This document shows positions 20,716 to 28,409 of a stretch of DNA of 28,410 nt, piece by piece. The position numbers and the translations under genes are program-made. The notes beneath the pieces were generated by a model. The model was not told where the DNA came from, did no database searches, and saw only the letters and a list, made by a program, of their open reading frames with translations. This stretch comes from MWBV01 sp964447315 (lineage in GTDB: Archaea; Nanobdellota; Nanobdellia; Pacearchaeales; GW2011-AR1), in assembly GCA_964447315.1 (NCBI GenBank), contig CAYURQ010000010.1, forward strand, positions 1 to 28,410, written 5' to 3'. The number at the start of each line of letters is the position of its first letter. The stretch's first letter is position 1.

Positions 20716-22033
20716 TTGAGATTAAATATGAAGTTTTCCCAAGCTTATAACCCATTTCATCTGCCACGCAGATTAAGTCTTTTTCTTGTTTTTTATCTCC
20801 GTGAGCAGGGATTATTATTTTTGGTTTTACCAGATTAATTAATTTTATTTTACTTTCTTTACTTCCATGTCCATGAACATGAACATTTTTATGAAGAATC
20901 ACTCCCATTTTTTCAAGTCTTTCATCAAGAATTTTTCTTGATTGAATGTTAACTTCAGTTGGAATCACTGAACTTGAAAAAATTATATTATCGCCATTAT
21001 GAAAACTAAAAGGAGTGTTTCCTTTGGAAATCCTATCTAATATTGAACCTTCTTCTCCCTGATGTCCTGTACATACAACTAAATAACGTCCTGGATTTTG
21101 TTGTACTTTACGCAAAGTGGAATTTACTTGTCTTCTATATTTTATTATTTTGATTTTATTTTGAAAAGGGCATTTTCCTACTTTTATCGCACAATCAACA
21201 TATTTTGCAAGACTTCTTCCTAAGAATATTATTTCACGTTTTGTTTTCAAACCATGTTTTACAATGTTATTCAAACGTTCAATATGAGAAGAAAAAGTTG
21301 TGATAAAAAGTGCTTTGTCTTTAGTTTTTGTTTTCTGAAATGCTTTTCTTAGCATTTCATCTGCATTTCTTTCACTCATATTTGAAGTTTCTTTTCCAGA
21401 ATAAAGAGTATTTATTACAGCTGCTCTGATATTTTCATTTTTTAATTCATTTAATCTTTTGTAATTTGGAGGTTTTCCAAATGTTGGTGTATCATCAAAT
21501 TTAAAATCAAGAGCATAAAAAAAACCTCCTTCTGGAGTGTGTAAAACTACAAAAGTTGAATCTATTGTTGAATGAGTTACATGAATAAATTCTACTTTAA
21601 AGCTATTTGAAGTTCCTGGAATTTTATGTATTGAGTTTGATTGAACAACTTTTCTTTTATTACGAACAACAACTTTTGAATCTTGAATTAAAGATTCTAA
21701 AACCCGCATTGTAAATGGAGTTCCATAAATTGTTGCGTTTGGATATCTATCAGCTAAAAAAGGAAAACCAGCTACATGATCTAAGTGGGCATGGGAAATA
21801 AAAATAGCTTTAACTTTTTTTCTCCATCCATTTTTATCAAGAATTCTATCATCAGGTATAGCTTTATGTCTACGCAAACCTTGTTTTGTATAATTTATTT
21901 CTCCTTCTTCTTGCAATTCAATTACTCCAGGCAAGTAAAATCCGCAATCAAATAAAAAAACATTCTCTCCTACTTTTATTGCAGTCATATTTTTTCCTAC
22001 TTCATCATATCCACCAACAGCACAAAGTTCCAT
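20693..22033 (-). CDS. rnj: Archaeal RNase J (beta-CASP 5'-3' exoribonuclease)
   Basis: The product has 446 aa, the length of euryarchaeal aRNase J, which lacks the C-terminal domain of bacterial RNase J. The metallo-beta-lactamase motif HAHLDH lies at 81-86 after the N-terminal GGYDEVGKNM and FDCGFYLPG. Later motifs include HSTIDST, ALDFKFDDTP, the beta-CASP TTFSSHIERL and CTGHQGEEGS, then HVHGHGSKE and IPAHGDKKQ. It degrades RNA from the 5' end, preferring 5' monophosphate (family knowledge). Translation begins at an ATG 5 nt after a strong Shine-Dalgarno GAGGGTGAT. It heads a four-gene operon with the tail-anchored protein, Mtq2-like methyltransferase and COG2426 protein, and is divergent from rnp2. 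Confidence 0.95.
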   Translation of the reverse strand: MELCAVGGYDEVGKNMTAIKVGENVFLFDCGFYLPGVIELQEEGEINYTKQGLRRHKAIPDDRILDKNGWRKKVKAIFISHAHLDHVAGFPFLADRYPNATIYGTPFTMRVLESLIQDSKVVVRNKRKVVQSNSIHKIPGTSNSFKVEFIHVTHSTIDSTFVVLHTPEGGFFYALDFKFDDTPTFGKPPNYKRLNELKNENIRAAVINTLYSGKETSNMSERNADEMLRKAFQKTKTKDKALFITTFSSHIERLNNIVKHGLKTKREIIFLGRSLAKYVDCAIKVGKCPFQNKIKIIKYRRQVNSTLRKVQQNPGRYLVVCTGHQGEEGSILDRISKGNTPFSFHNGDNIIFSSSVIPTEVNIQSRKILDERLEKMGVILHKNVHVHGHGSKESKIKLINLVKPKIIIPAHGDKKQEKDLICVADEMGYKLGKTSYLISNGSTLRI

Positions 22034-22038
22034 TTTTT

Positions 22039-22047
22039 ATCACCCTC
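22039..22047 (-). promoter_or_regulatory. Strong Shine-Dalgarno of RNase J
   Basis: GAGGGTGAT on the minus strand, 5 nt before the ATG, is the classical archaeal GGTGAT ribosome site. RNase J is therefore translated from a real leader, unlike most first genes here. Confidence 0.7.
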
Positions 22048-22138
22048 TTTATTTATTTTTTATTTAATATAAGATTAAAGAGATAAATAGATTTAATAAG
22101 GTTTCTCTACTAGAATATATAAGAGAAAGGTCATTTAA

Positions 22139-22396
22139 ATGAAAGCCCTTATACCAAGTCATAGAGAAAGTAAAAGATATTTATTATTAAAAGGAAAAGA
22201 TTTAAAGAAAAATGTTGAAAAAGCAATTTTAGAATATTCTGGAACTCTTGGATTAAGTAAATGTGGGTTAAGTTTCATTAAAAATAATATTATTTGTATT
22301 AATAGAGAAAGTGTTAACTTGGTTAAGGCAAGTTTTGCTGTTTTTCCTGAAAAAATAAGTGTTTTGAAAATAAGTGGAACTCTAAAAGGATTGTGA
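22139..22396 (+). CDS. rnp2: RNase P protein component 2 (Pop5/Rpp14 family)
   Basis: The 85-aa product is a short member of the Pop5 family, protein subunit of archaeal RNase P that helps the catalytic RNA trim tRNA 5' leaders. Family features are the start with two basic residues in SHRESKRYLLLKG, the helix VEKAILEYSGTLGLSKCGLSF and a hydrophobic strand pair near the end (SFAVFPEKISVLKISGTLKG). Usual archaeal Pop5 is about 100-120 aa, so the C-terminus is trimmed. Placement just before psmA matches the conserved archaeal exosome/proteasome neighbourhood, which strengthens the call. A partial Shine-Dalgarno (AAGGTC) lies near 22127-22132. Confidence 0.85.
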   Translation: MKALIPSHRESKRYLLLKGKDLKKNVEKAILEYSGTLGLSKCGLSFIKNNIICINRESVNLVKASFAVFPEKISVLKISGTLKGL

Positions 22397-22413
22397 AAAA
22401 ATAAATAGAAAAA

Positions 22414-22421
22414 CTTAAATA
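22414..22421 (+). promoter_or_regulatory. Candidate TATA box for psmA and the exosome genes
   Basis: CTTAAATA preceded by AAAA is the best promoter-like element before psmA. It would start transcription near 22443, leaving a leader of about 56 nt. Confidence 0.4.
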
Positions 22422-22444
22422 CTTTCTAAAATAACAAATTTTGG

Positions 22445-22490
22445 TTGAGAAGAAAATTAAATAAAATACAAGAATATTAAAAATTCTCAA
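22445..22490 (+). promoter_or_regulatory. Possible hairpin leader of psmA
   Basis: TTGAGAA (22445-22451) can pair with TTCTCAA (22484-22490). AGAAT (22471-22475) competes for the same segment (ATTCT, 22483-22487). The structure ends 8 nt before the psmA ATG. Seen in sequence; function unknown. Confidence 0.3.
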
Positions 22491-22498
22491 ATAAAAAT

Positions 22499-23206
22499 AT
22501 GGAAATGCAACATCAAGCAATGGGTTATGACCGAACAGCGACAATGTTTTCACCTGATGGACATTTGTTGCAGGTTGAATATGCTGAAAAAACAGTAAGA
22601 CTAGGAGTTTCTAGTATTGGAATAGTTTGTTCAGATGGTGTTTTTATTTTAGCTGATAAAAGAATTAATGATAAGCTTATTGTAAGTGAATCAGCTATAA
22701 GAGTTCATGAAATAGATGAACATATTATTGCAAGTGCTGCTGGAATTACTTCTGATGCTCGTGTTTTAATTGAAAGAGCCCAAGTACTAGCTCAACAACA
22801 CAGAGTTACTTATGATTCTGCTATTGAACCTGAATCAATAATAAAAGAATTATCAAATATGAAACAACAATTCACACAATATGGTGGAGCAAGGCCATTT
22901 GGAGTTTCAATGATGCTTGCTGGAATTAATGGAAAAAAACCAGAACTTTACTCAAGCGATGTTACTGGAAACTACTTTCAATACCATGCAAATTCTATTG
23001 GTGAAAATGATGAAAGAATAAGAGAATTATTAAGGGATAGATACAAAAAAGATTTAACAATTAAACAAGGAATTAAACTTGCTTTAGATATCTTTAAAGA
23101 AGTTAAAGATGGGAAATTTGACTTAGAGAAGTTTGAAATAGCCTACATTAAAACTTCCAAAGAAAAAATGGAAAGGGCTGAAGGCAAGGAAATTGAAAAA
23201 ATATAA
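22499..23206 (+). CDS. psmA: Proteasome subunit alpha
   Basis: This outer-ring subunit of the 20S proteasome gates substrate entry and binds PAN-type ATPases. The 235-aa product carries the alpha signature GYDRTATMFSPDGHLLQVEYA near residues 9-29, including the YDR and SPDG gate residues. The typical LADKR and the later PFGVSMMLAG follow. No propeptide or catalytic Thr is present, as expected for an alpha subunit. A second ATG six bases on is an alternative start. The stop overlaps the SBDS ATG by one base (TAATG). Confidence 0.96.
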   Translation: MEMQHQAMGYDRTATMFSPDGHLLQVEYAEKTVRLGVSSIGIVCSDGVFILADKRINDKLIVSESAIRVHEIDEHIIASAAGITSDARVLIERAQVLAQQHRVTYDSAIEPESIIKELSNMKQQFTQYGGARPFGVSMMLAGINGKKPELYSSDVTGNYFQYHANSIGENDERIRELLRDRYKKDLTIKQGIKLALDIFKEVKDGKFDLEKFEIAYIKTSKEKMERAEGKEIEKI

Positions 23207-23883
23207 TGACAAAAACAACTGCGCGTATTGATAAAAAAGGAAAACATTTTGAGATCTTAGTGGATTTAGAAGATGCAATTAAATTTAAGCGTGGAGAAGT
23301 TTCAAATATAGTTGCTGATTCAGAGATCATTTTTAGAGATGTTAAAAAAGGTGAAAGAGCTCCAAAAAGTGAGATAGAATATGCTTTTGGAACAACAAAT
23401 ACAGATGAAGTTATTCCAAAAATTGTAAAAGATGGAGAAATTCTTACTACTCAAGAATTTAGAGATGCTGAACAAGAGAAAAAATTCCGTCAAGTTGTTG
23501 ATTTTTTAAGTAAAAATGCTATTGACCCTCAAAGTGGAAATCCTCACACAACCGAAAGGATTAAAAATGCACTTGAACAAACTCATGTTAATATAAAGAA
23601 TACATCAGTTGAAAACCAAATTAATGATATTCTTGGGGAAATTAGTAAAATAATTCCTATAAAACTTGAGACAAAAAAAGTAAAGATAACTATCCCTGCA
23701 ATTCAAACAGGAAAAGCGTATGGGGTTATCTCAACTTACAAAGATAAAGAAACATGGAAAGATGATGGAAGTCTTGAAGTAATAGTAAAGATTCCTTCAG
23801 GAATGATCATGGATTTTTATGATAAACTAAACAACGTAACACACGGAAGTGCTGTTACAGAAGAAATACAAGATAAAGAATAA
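23206..23883 (+). CDS. sbds: Ribosome maturation protein SBDS/Sdo1
   Basis: In archaea and eukaryotes SBDS promotes release of the anti-association factor aIF6 from the large ribosomal subunit (with EF-2-like GTPases). The 225-aa product has the three domains: N-terminal FYSH domain (1-85, ARIDKKGKHFEILVD), a helical domain 2 (about 90-155, QVVDFLSKNAIDPQSGNPH), and a ferredoxin-like domain 3 (about 160-225, VKITIPAIQTGKAYGVIS). It lies between psmA and rrp4, as in the conserved archaeal superoperon. Confidence 0.95.
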   Translation: MTKTTARIDKKGKHFEILVDLEDAIKFKRGEVSNIVADSEIIFRDVKKGERAPKSEIEYAFGTTNTDEVIPKIVKDGEILTTQEFRDAEQEKKFRQVVDFLSKNAIDPQSGNPHTTERIKNALEQTHVNIKNTSVENQINDILGEISKIIPIKLETKKVKITIPAIQTGKAYGVISTYKDKETWKDDGSLEVIVKIPSGMIMDFYDKLNNVTHGSAVTEEIQDKE

Positions 23884-23930
23884 AATGAAAACAAAAATAT
23901 GCAATAAAGCAGGAGAAATATTAAATTAAA

Positions 23931-24683
23931 ATGAGTGAAAGAAAAATAGTAATTCCAGGAGAAGCAATTGTTTCAGGAGATGATTACTTGCCTGGAGAAG
24001 GAACTGAAAAAAGAGAAAATGATATTATAGCTTTAAGATATGGATTAGCAGAAGAAAGCAATAAGTTAGTTAAAATCATTCCACTGTCAGGGCCTTATAT
24101 CCCAAGGCGTGGAAATGTAGTAATTGGAAAAGTTGACCTTATTACTCACAATGGTTGGGTGATTAACATTGGATGTGCTGAAAATGGATTCTTAAGTGTT
24201 AATGAAGTTCCAAGATATGTTAACAAAGATGCAATGAATGAAGTAATGTCTATTGGAGATATGGCTGTTGTTAAGATTTGGTCAATGAATGGAAGAGGGA
24301 TTGATTTAAGCCTTAAATCAAGAGGATTAGGCAAAATTCATGAAGGAATGATTTTCAAAACAAATCCCAACAAAGTTCCAAGAGTTATTGGAAAAGAAGG
24401 AAGCATGATTAAATTAATAAAAGATGAGACAGGATGTAATATAACTGTTGGTCAAAATGGATATATTTGGATTAAAGGAGATAAAATAGAAGAAGAATTA
24501 TTAGCCAAGAAAGCTATTGAATTCATTGTTGAAAATTCTTTTATTGAAGGACTTACAGAAGAAGTTGAGAAATGGTTTAAGAAAAATGGTGGAAAAGGAA
24601 ACTCTGGTTCAGGGCATAAAAAGTCAAGAGATGTTCAAGAACAAGTAAATAAAGAAGTTGAAGAAATGGAGAATTCAGAATAA
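23931..24683 (+). CDS. rrp4: Exosome RNA-binding subunit Rrp4
   Basis: This cap protein of the archaeal exosome recruits RNA to the Rrp41-Rrp42 ring. The 250-aa product has an N-terminal beta domain (KIVIPGEAIVSGDDYLPGEG), an S1 domain (about 58-130, GKVDLITHNGWVINIG) and a KH domain (about 140-210) with VIGKEGSMIK. A charged, Lys/Glu-rich tail of about 35 residues extends the C-terminus. A Shine-Dalgarno-like AGGAG lies near 23911. The rrp41 ATG follows 1 nt after the stop. Confidence 0.96.
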   Translation: MSERKIVIPGEAIVSGDDYLPGEGTEKRENDIIALRYGLAEESNKLVKIIPLSGPYIPRRGNVVIGKVDLITHNGWVINIGCAENGFLSVNEVPRYVNKDAMNEVMSIGDMAVVKIWSMNGRGIDLSLKSRGLGKIHEGMIFKTNPNKVPRVIGKEGSMIKLIKDETGCNITVGQNGYIWIKGDKIEEELLAKKAIEFIVENSFIEGLTEEVEKWFKKNGGKGNSGSGHKKSRDVQEQVNKEVEEMENSE

Positions 24684-24684
24684 A

Positions 24685-25398
24685 ATGACATTCAAAAGAC
24701 CTGATGGAAGAAAATTTGATGAATTAAGAAAACCCCTTAAAGCAGAAGTGGGAATAATAAAAAATGCAGATGGAAGTGCAATGTTTCAAATGGGAGATAC
24801 AATTGCTGTGGCTGCTGTATATGGGCCAAAGAAAATGCACCCTCAACACTCTCAAAATCCCTCTAAAGGAACATTAAGATGTACTTATAATATGAATAGT
24901 TTTTCTGTATCAGATAGAATTAGACCTGGTCCAAGTAGAAGAAGCACTGAAATTTCAAAAATAACAGAATGGGCATTAGAACCTGTTGTAATGCTTGAAA
25001 AATTTCCAAACACAGTTGTTGATGTTCATATTAATATTATTCAAGCAGATGCTGGAACAAGATGTGCTGGAATTAATGCAGCTGCAATTGCATTAGCACA
25101 TGCAGGAATTCCTATGAGAGATATGATTACTAGTATTTCTGTTGGTAAATTAGATAAAACTATCGTAGCTGATTTAGACAAAGCAGAAGAAGATTTTGAA
25201 GAAGGAGAAGGGCCTACAGATATTCCTGTTTCAATGACTCATTCAGGACATATTACTCATTTACAATTAGATGGAAACATTGATGGTAAACAATTAAAAG
25301 AAGCTTTGGAAATGGCTAAAAAAACTGCTGAAGAAGTTTATGAAGTTCAAAAAAAAGCTTTAAAAGAATCAGTTGATCTTAAGGGAGGTAAAAAATGA
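24685..25398 (+). CDS. rrp41: Exosome catalytic subunit Rrp41
   Basis: This RNase PH-fold subunit carries the phosphorolytic 3'-5' activity of the archaeal exosome. The 237-aa product begins MTFKRPDGRKFDELR, the family N-terminus, which fixes the start at ATG 24685; a longer frame from a TTG at 24658 runs into rrp4 and is rejected. RNA and phosphate-binding motifs include PGPSRRSTE (81-89) and DAGTRCAGINA (122-132); the catalytic Asp is probably Asp179 in GPTDIPV. It overlaps rrp42 by 4 bp (ATGA). Confidence 0.97.
   Translation: MTFKRPDGRKFDELRKPLKAEVGIIKNADGSAMFQMGDTIAVAAVYGPKKMHPQHSQNPSKGTLRCTYNMNSFSVSDRIRPGPSRRSTEISKITEWALEPVVMLEKFPNTVVDVHINIIQADAGTRCAGINAAAIALAHAGIPMRDMITSISVGKLDKTIVADLDKAEEDFEEGEGPTDIPVSMTHSGHITHLQLDGNIDGKQLKEALEMAKKTAEEVYEVQKKALKESVDLKGGKK
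25383..25390 (+). promoter_or_regulatory. Shine-Dalgarno of rrp42
   Basis: GGGAGGTA ends 4 nt before the rrp42 ATG (25395) and lies inside the end of rrp41. It confirms that internal genes of this operon use ribosome binding sites. Confidence 0.65.
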
Positions 25399-26207
25399 GC
25401 GCAGAAGGAATAGAAATTGCACCTGAAATTAATTATGAAAGACTGGAAAAATACTTAGCAGAAAGTAAAAGATTTGATGGAAGAACTCTTGGACAATTCA
25501 GAGAATTAGTGATAGAAAAAGATATTTCAAAAAAAGCAGAGGGTTCTGTTAAAGTTAAATTAGGGAATACAGAAGTTATAGTGGGTGTTAAAGTTGCTAT
25601 TGGAGAACCATATCCTGATTCACAAGATCAAGGAAATTTAATGGTTACAGCTGAAATGTCTCCATTAAGCTCTCCTAGAATTGAACTAGGACCTCCAAGA
25701 TTTCCTGCAATTGAATTAGGAAGAGTTATTGACAGGGGGATACGTGAAAGTAAAGTTATTGACTTAAAGAAATTATGTATTAAAGAAGGTGAAAAAGTAT
25801 GGACTATTTTCATTGATATTTATGCTATGAATGATGATGGAAATTTATTGGATGCTGCTGGAATAGGGGCATTAGCTGCTTTAAAAATTGCTAAATTACC
25901 AAAATATGATGAAAAAGAAGATAAGATTTTTTATGGCGAACCAGATAAAGATATGCCATTAACAAAGGTTAATCCAATTGCAATTACTGTTCATAGAGTA
26001 GGAGATAGTTTAATTGTTGATCCTACAAGAGAAGAAGAAGATTTAAGTAAAACAAGATTAACTATTGGCATTTCAGACGGAAGAATTTCTTCAATGCAAA
26101 AAGGAGATGCTGGAACATTGACTATGGAAGAAATTGAAAAAGCAGTTGAAATGGCTGATAAATCATGGAAAGAATTATTTAAAAACTTGGAAAAACAAAT
26201 AAAATAG
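25395..26207 (+). CDS. rrp42: Exosome structural subunit Rrp42
   Basis: This is the inactive RNase PH-fold partner that alternates with Rrp41 in the hexameric ring and helps bind RNA. The 270-aa product has the family start (LAESKRFDGRTLGQFRE), the EPYPDSQDQGNLMVTAE stretch, GRVIDRGIRESKVIDLKKLC and DAAGIGALAALK. At the place of the Rrp41 catalytic Asp it reads NPIAITVHRV, without that Asp, as expected for Rrp42. It is coupled to rrp41; rpoK follows after 45 nt. Confidence 0.97.
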   Translation: MSAEGIEIAPEINYERLEKYLAESKRFDGRTLGQFRELVIEKDISKKAEGSVKVKLGNTEVIVGVKVAIGEPYPDSQDQGNLMVTAEMSPLSSPRIELGPPRFPAIELGRVIDRGIRESKVIDLKKLCIKEGEKVWTIFIDIYAMNDDGNLLDAAGIGALAALKIAKLPKYDEKEDKIFYGEPDKDMPLTKVNPIAITVHRVGDSLIVDPTREEEDLSKTRLTIGISDGRISSMQKGDAGTLTMEEIEKAVEMADKSWKELFKNLEKQIK

Positions 26208-26252
26208 TATTAGAAAAAATACAATACACAAAGGAAAAATAAGAAAATTAAA

Positions 26253-26636
26253 ATGGAAAATCAACAATTTACAAAATATGAGGAAGCTAGGATAATTGGT
26301 GCTAGAGCTTTGCAACTTGCTATGAATGCTCCTTTGCTTGTTAAAATTTCCGAAGAGGATTTAGAAAAAATACATTATGATGCTCTTAAAATCGCAGAAA
26401 TTGAATTGAAATCTGGTGTTTTACCTATTTCTGTTAAAAAACCTTTTCCTGAAAAGAAAGAAGGAAAACTCAAGAAACCAGTAGCCCCTAAAATCAATGA
26501 TAAGAAAAAGAAAGAACTTGAAGAAGCAAAAGAAGAAGAAATTGAAGGTGAAGGGGAAATTATGGAACTTGCTAAGCCTGAAGATGAAGATGATTCTGAA
26601 GATACTGCAGATCCAGGTAAAGAAGAGTTAGAGTAA
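26253..26636 (+). CDS. rpoK: RNA polymerase subunit K (Rpb6/omega homologue) with charged tail
   Basis: This is the archaeal RNA polymerase assembly subunit. Family features lie in residues 6-60: FTKYEEARIIGARALQLAMN, the APLLV turn and IAEIELKSGVLPISVKK. The whole protein is 127 aa, about twice the usual archaeal RpoK. The extra part (about 65-127) is first Lys/Pro-rich and then a run of Glu and Asp, probably disordered. The gene lies between rrp42 and enolase, matching the common archaeal rpoK-eno neighbourhood. No separate TATA box is evident, so it is likely read through from the exosome genes. Confidence 0.92.
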   Translation: MENQQFTKYEEARIIGARALQLAMNAPLLVKISEEDLEKIHYDALKIAEIELKSGVLPISVKKPFPEKKEGKLKKPVAPKINDKKKKELEEAKEEEIEGEGEIMELAKPEDEDDSEDTADPGKEELE

Positions 26637-26645
26637 ACAACAATT

Positions 26646-26653
26646 CTTAAAAA
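26646..26653 (+). promoter_or_regulatory. TATA-like box of enolase
   Basis: CTTAAAAA is centred 25.5 nt before the ATG at 26675, suggesting an own leaderless transcript besides read-through from rpoK. Confidence 0.45.
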
Positions 26654-26674
26654 CTCTAGAAAATTAATTAAGTT

Positions 26675-27850
26675 ATGGTTAAGATAAAAGAGGTTTCTGC
26701 AAAGGTAATTAATGATTCTCGTGGTGAGAAAACAATTGAAGTTAAGATTAAAACAAATGTTGGGGTGTTTAAAGCTTCTTCTCCTCAAGGAAAATCCACA
26801 GGTAAAAATGCAGTTAAAGTTTACAAAAAAGATCCTGAAAGAGATGTTAAAAAATTAAATCAATCCAGTGAATATTTTGCAGAAGATATTATTGAAAATT
26901 TTAATGACTTAAAACGTATTGAAGATATTATTGAAGGCCATGTTGGAGCTAATGGAACCTTTGCTTTGGAAAGTGCTGTTCTTAAGGCTCTTGCAAAAGA
27001 ACACAAAAAACAAGTATGGGAATTTATAATGGGTAAAGACAGTGTCAAAAAAATTAAATTTCCAAGACTTATTGGAAATTGTATTGGGGGTGGAAAACAC
27101 TCTGAAGAAATTGAAGGTAAAAAACCTGATTTTCAAGAATTTGAGATTATTCCAAATAGAAAAAGTGTTGAAGACAATTATAATTCAAATAAAAAATCAA
27201 AACAACAAACAGAACAATTACTAAAAGAAAATGATGAAAAATTCTTAAGTAAAAAAAATGATGAAAATGCTTGGATGACTTCTTTGAATGATAAAGAAGT
27301 ATTGGATGTTCTAAAAAATCTTAAAATTCCTTTAGGACTTGATGTAGCTGCTTCTGGATTTTCTAAAAGAAAAAAATACAATTACAAAAATCCAATGTTA
27401 AAAAGAGATGCAAATGAACAATTTGGATATTTATCTAATTTAATTAAAAATTATAATTTATTTTATATTGAAGACCCTTTTGATGAAGATGATTTTGAAA
27501 GCCATGCTAAACTTCTTAAGAAATTTCCAAATTCATTAATTGTGGGGGATGATTTAATTGTTACAAGCTCAAAAAGATTACAAAAAGCAATTGACATGAA
27601 AGCAATTAATGCAATTATTGTTAAACCCAATCAGTGTGGTTCACTTCTTGAAGTAAAAAAAGTTGTTGAATTAGCTAAAAAAAATAACATTAAACTTGTT
27701 TTTTCTCATAGAAGTGGAGAAACAGATGAAACAATTCTAGCTGACTTGGCTGTTGGATTTAAAGGTGATTTTTTTAAGTGTGGAACTGAAGGAGATGTAA
27801 GAGTTAAGAAAATTGAAAGATTAATTGAGATTGAGAAAAGCATAAAGTAA
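26675..27850 (+). CDS. eno: Enolase (short, divergent form)
   Basis: Enolase interconverts 2-phosphoglycerate and phosphoenolpyruvate. This 391-aa protein is shorter than the usual 410-430 and its loops are divergent, but the active site can be traced. Ser41 lies in PQGKSTG, His142 in GGGKH, Glu155 in FQEFEI and Glu197 in the altered loop NDENAW (normally GDEGG). The Mg ligands are Asp223, Glu266 and Asp292; Lys317 is in VKPNQ, His345-Arg346-Ser347 in SHRSGETDE and Lys368 in FKCG. An active enzyme is therefore likely. Its place after rpoK matches other archaea. Confidence 0.93.
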   Translation: MVKIKEVSAKVINDSRGEKTIEVKIKTNVGVFKASSPQGKSTGKNAVKVYKKDPERDVKKLNQSSEYFAEDIIENFNDLKRIEDIIEGHVGANGTFALESAVLKALAKEHKKQVWEFIMGKDSVKKIKFPRLIGNCIGGGKHSEEIEGKKPDFQEFEIIPNRKSVEDNYNSNKKSKQQTEQLLKENDEKFLSKKNDENAWMTSLNDKEVLDVLKNLKIPLGLDVAASGFSKRKKYNYKNPMLKRDANEQFGYLSNLIKNYNLFYIEDPFDEDDFESHAKLLKKFPNSLIVGDDLIVTSSKRLQKAIDMKAINAIIVKPNQCGSLLEVKKVVELAKKNNIKLVFSHRSGETDETILADLAVGFKGDFFKCGTEGDVRVKKIERLIEIEKSIK

Positions 27851-27860
27851 CATATAAATC

Positions 27861-27868
27861 TTTAAAAA
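27861..27868 (+). promoter_or_regulatory. TATA-like box of the 146-aa zinc-site protein
   Basis: TTTAAAAA is centred 25.5 nt before the ATG at 27890, the same leaderless spacing seen for several other genes here. Confidence 0.45.
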
Positions 27869-27889
27869 TAATTTTTTGTTATATTTTAA

Positions 27890-28330
27890 ATGCATCCAAA
27901 TTATAATCCTATTAAAAGAGATTTATCTCTTGAAGAAATTGAAGAAGGGATTAAAATTCATAAAAAAAATATTTCTAAATTAGAAAATAAAATTAAAGGT
28001 ATTAAAAAATTAAAACATATTAAATTGACTGAAGGACAAAGAAGAGATTATGAATCTTGGAACAATGAACTTACAGATATAATGATTCCTTACAAAGATG
28101 AAAAAGATTATTTAGTAAGAAGAATAAAAAGGCCTCTTGGAATGCAGAAACATTTACTTAGTAATTTAAAAAAAATGAAAATTTGTGCAGAAAAAGGACA
28201 TAACTACAAAACAGAAGGATATATTGGAAATGGACTTGGTCCAGGAAAAGTCCAGAGAACTTGTACAAGATGTAGAAAAACAGATTATGTCTCTTCTACA
28301 ATTAATCCGACCCATATAATATTAAGATAA
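27890..28330 (+). CDS. Hypothetical protein with a helical body and C-terminal zinc site
   Basis: The 146-aa product is not recognised. Residues 14-95 are charged and helical (LSLEEIEEGIKIHKKNISKL), probably an antiparallel coiled coil. Near the C-terminus Cys99, His104, Cys125 and Cys128 (CAEKGH ... CTRC) could bind one zinc ion. The loop between them is Gly-rich (GNGLGPGK). A basic, zinc-containing small protein next to rpoK and enolase could bind nucleic acid or the ribosome, but nothing shows this directly. Confidence 0.75.
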   Translation: MHPNYNPIKRDLSLEEIEEGIKIHKKNISKLENKIKGIKKLKHIKLTEGQRRDYESWNNELTDIMIPYKDEKDYLVRRIKRPLGMQKHLLSNLKKMKICAEKGHNYKTEGYIGNGLGPGKVQRTCTRCRKTDYVSSTINPTHIILR

Positions 28331-28331
28331 A

Positions 28332-28409
28332 ATGAGAACCATAAAAGAAAAAAGAAAAAATCTTGAAAAAAGAATTTCTTCTTTGAGAAATTTACTATTT
28401 GCTAGATAA
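28332..28409 (+). CDS. Tiny basic ORF at the window end (candidate)
   Basis: The frame reads ATG to TAA, 25 codons, starting 2 nt after the previous stop. The peptide is Lys/Arg-rich (MRTIKEKRKNLEKR) and helical. There is no Shine-Dalgarno or TATA box, so translation would depend on coupling. Its reality is uncertain. Confidence 0.25.
   Translation: MRTIKEKRKNLEKRISSLRNLLFAR

Noticed and set aside
24658..24684. TTG start that extends Rrp41 into rrp4
   Set aside because: The extra residues are the out-of-frame reading of the rrp4 tail; the family N-terminus starts at ATG 24685.
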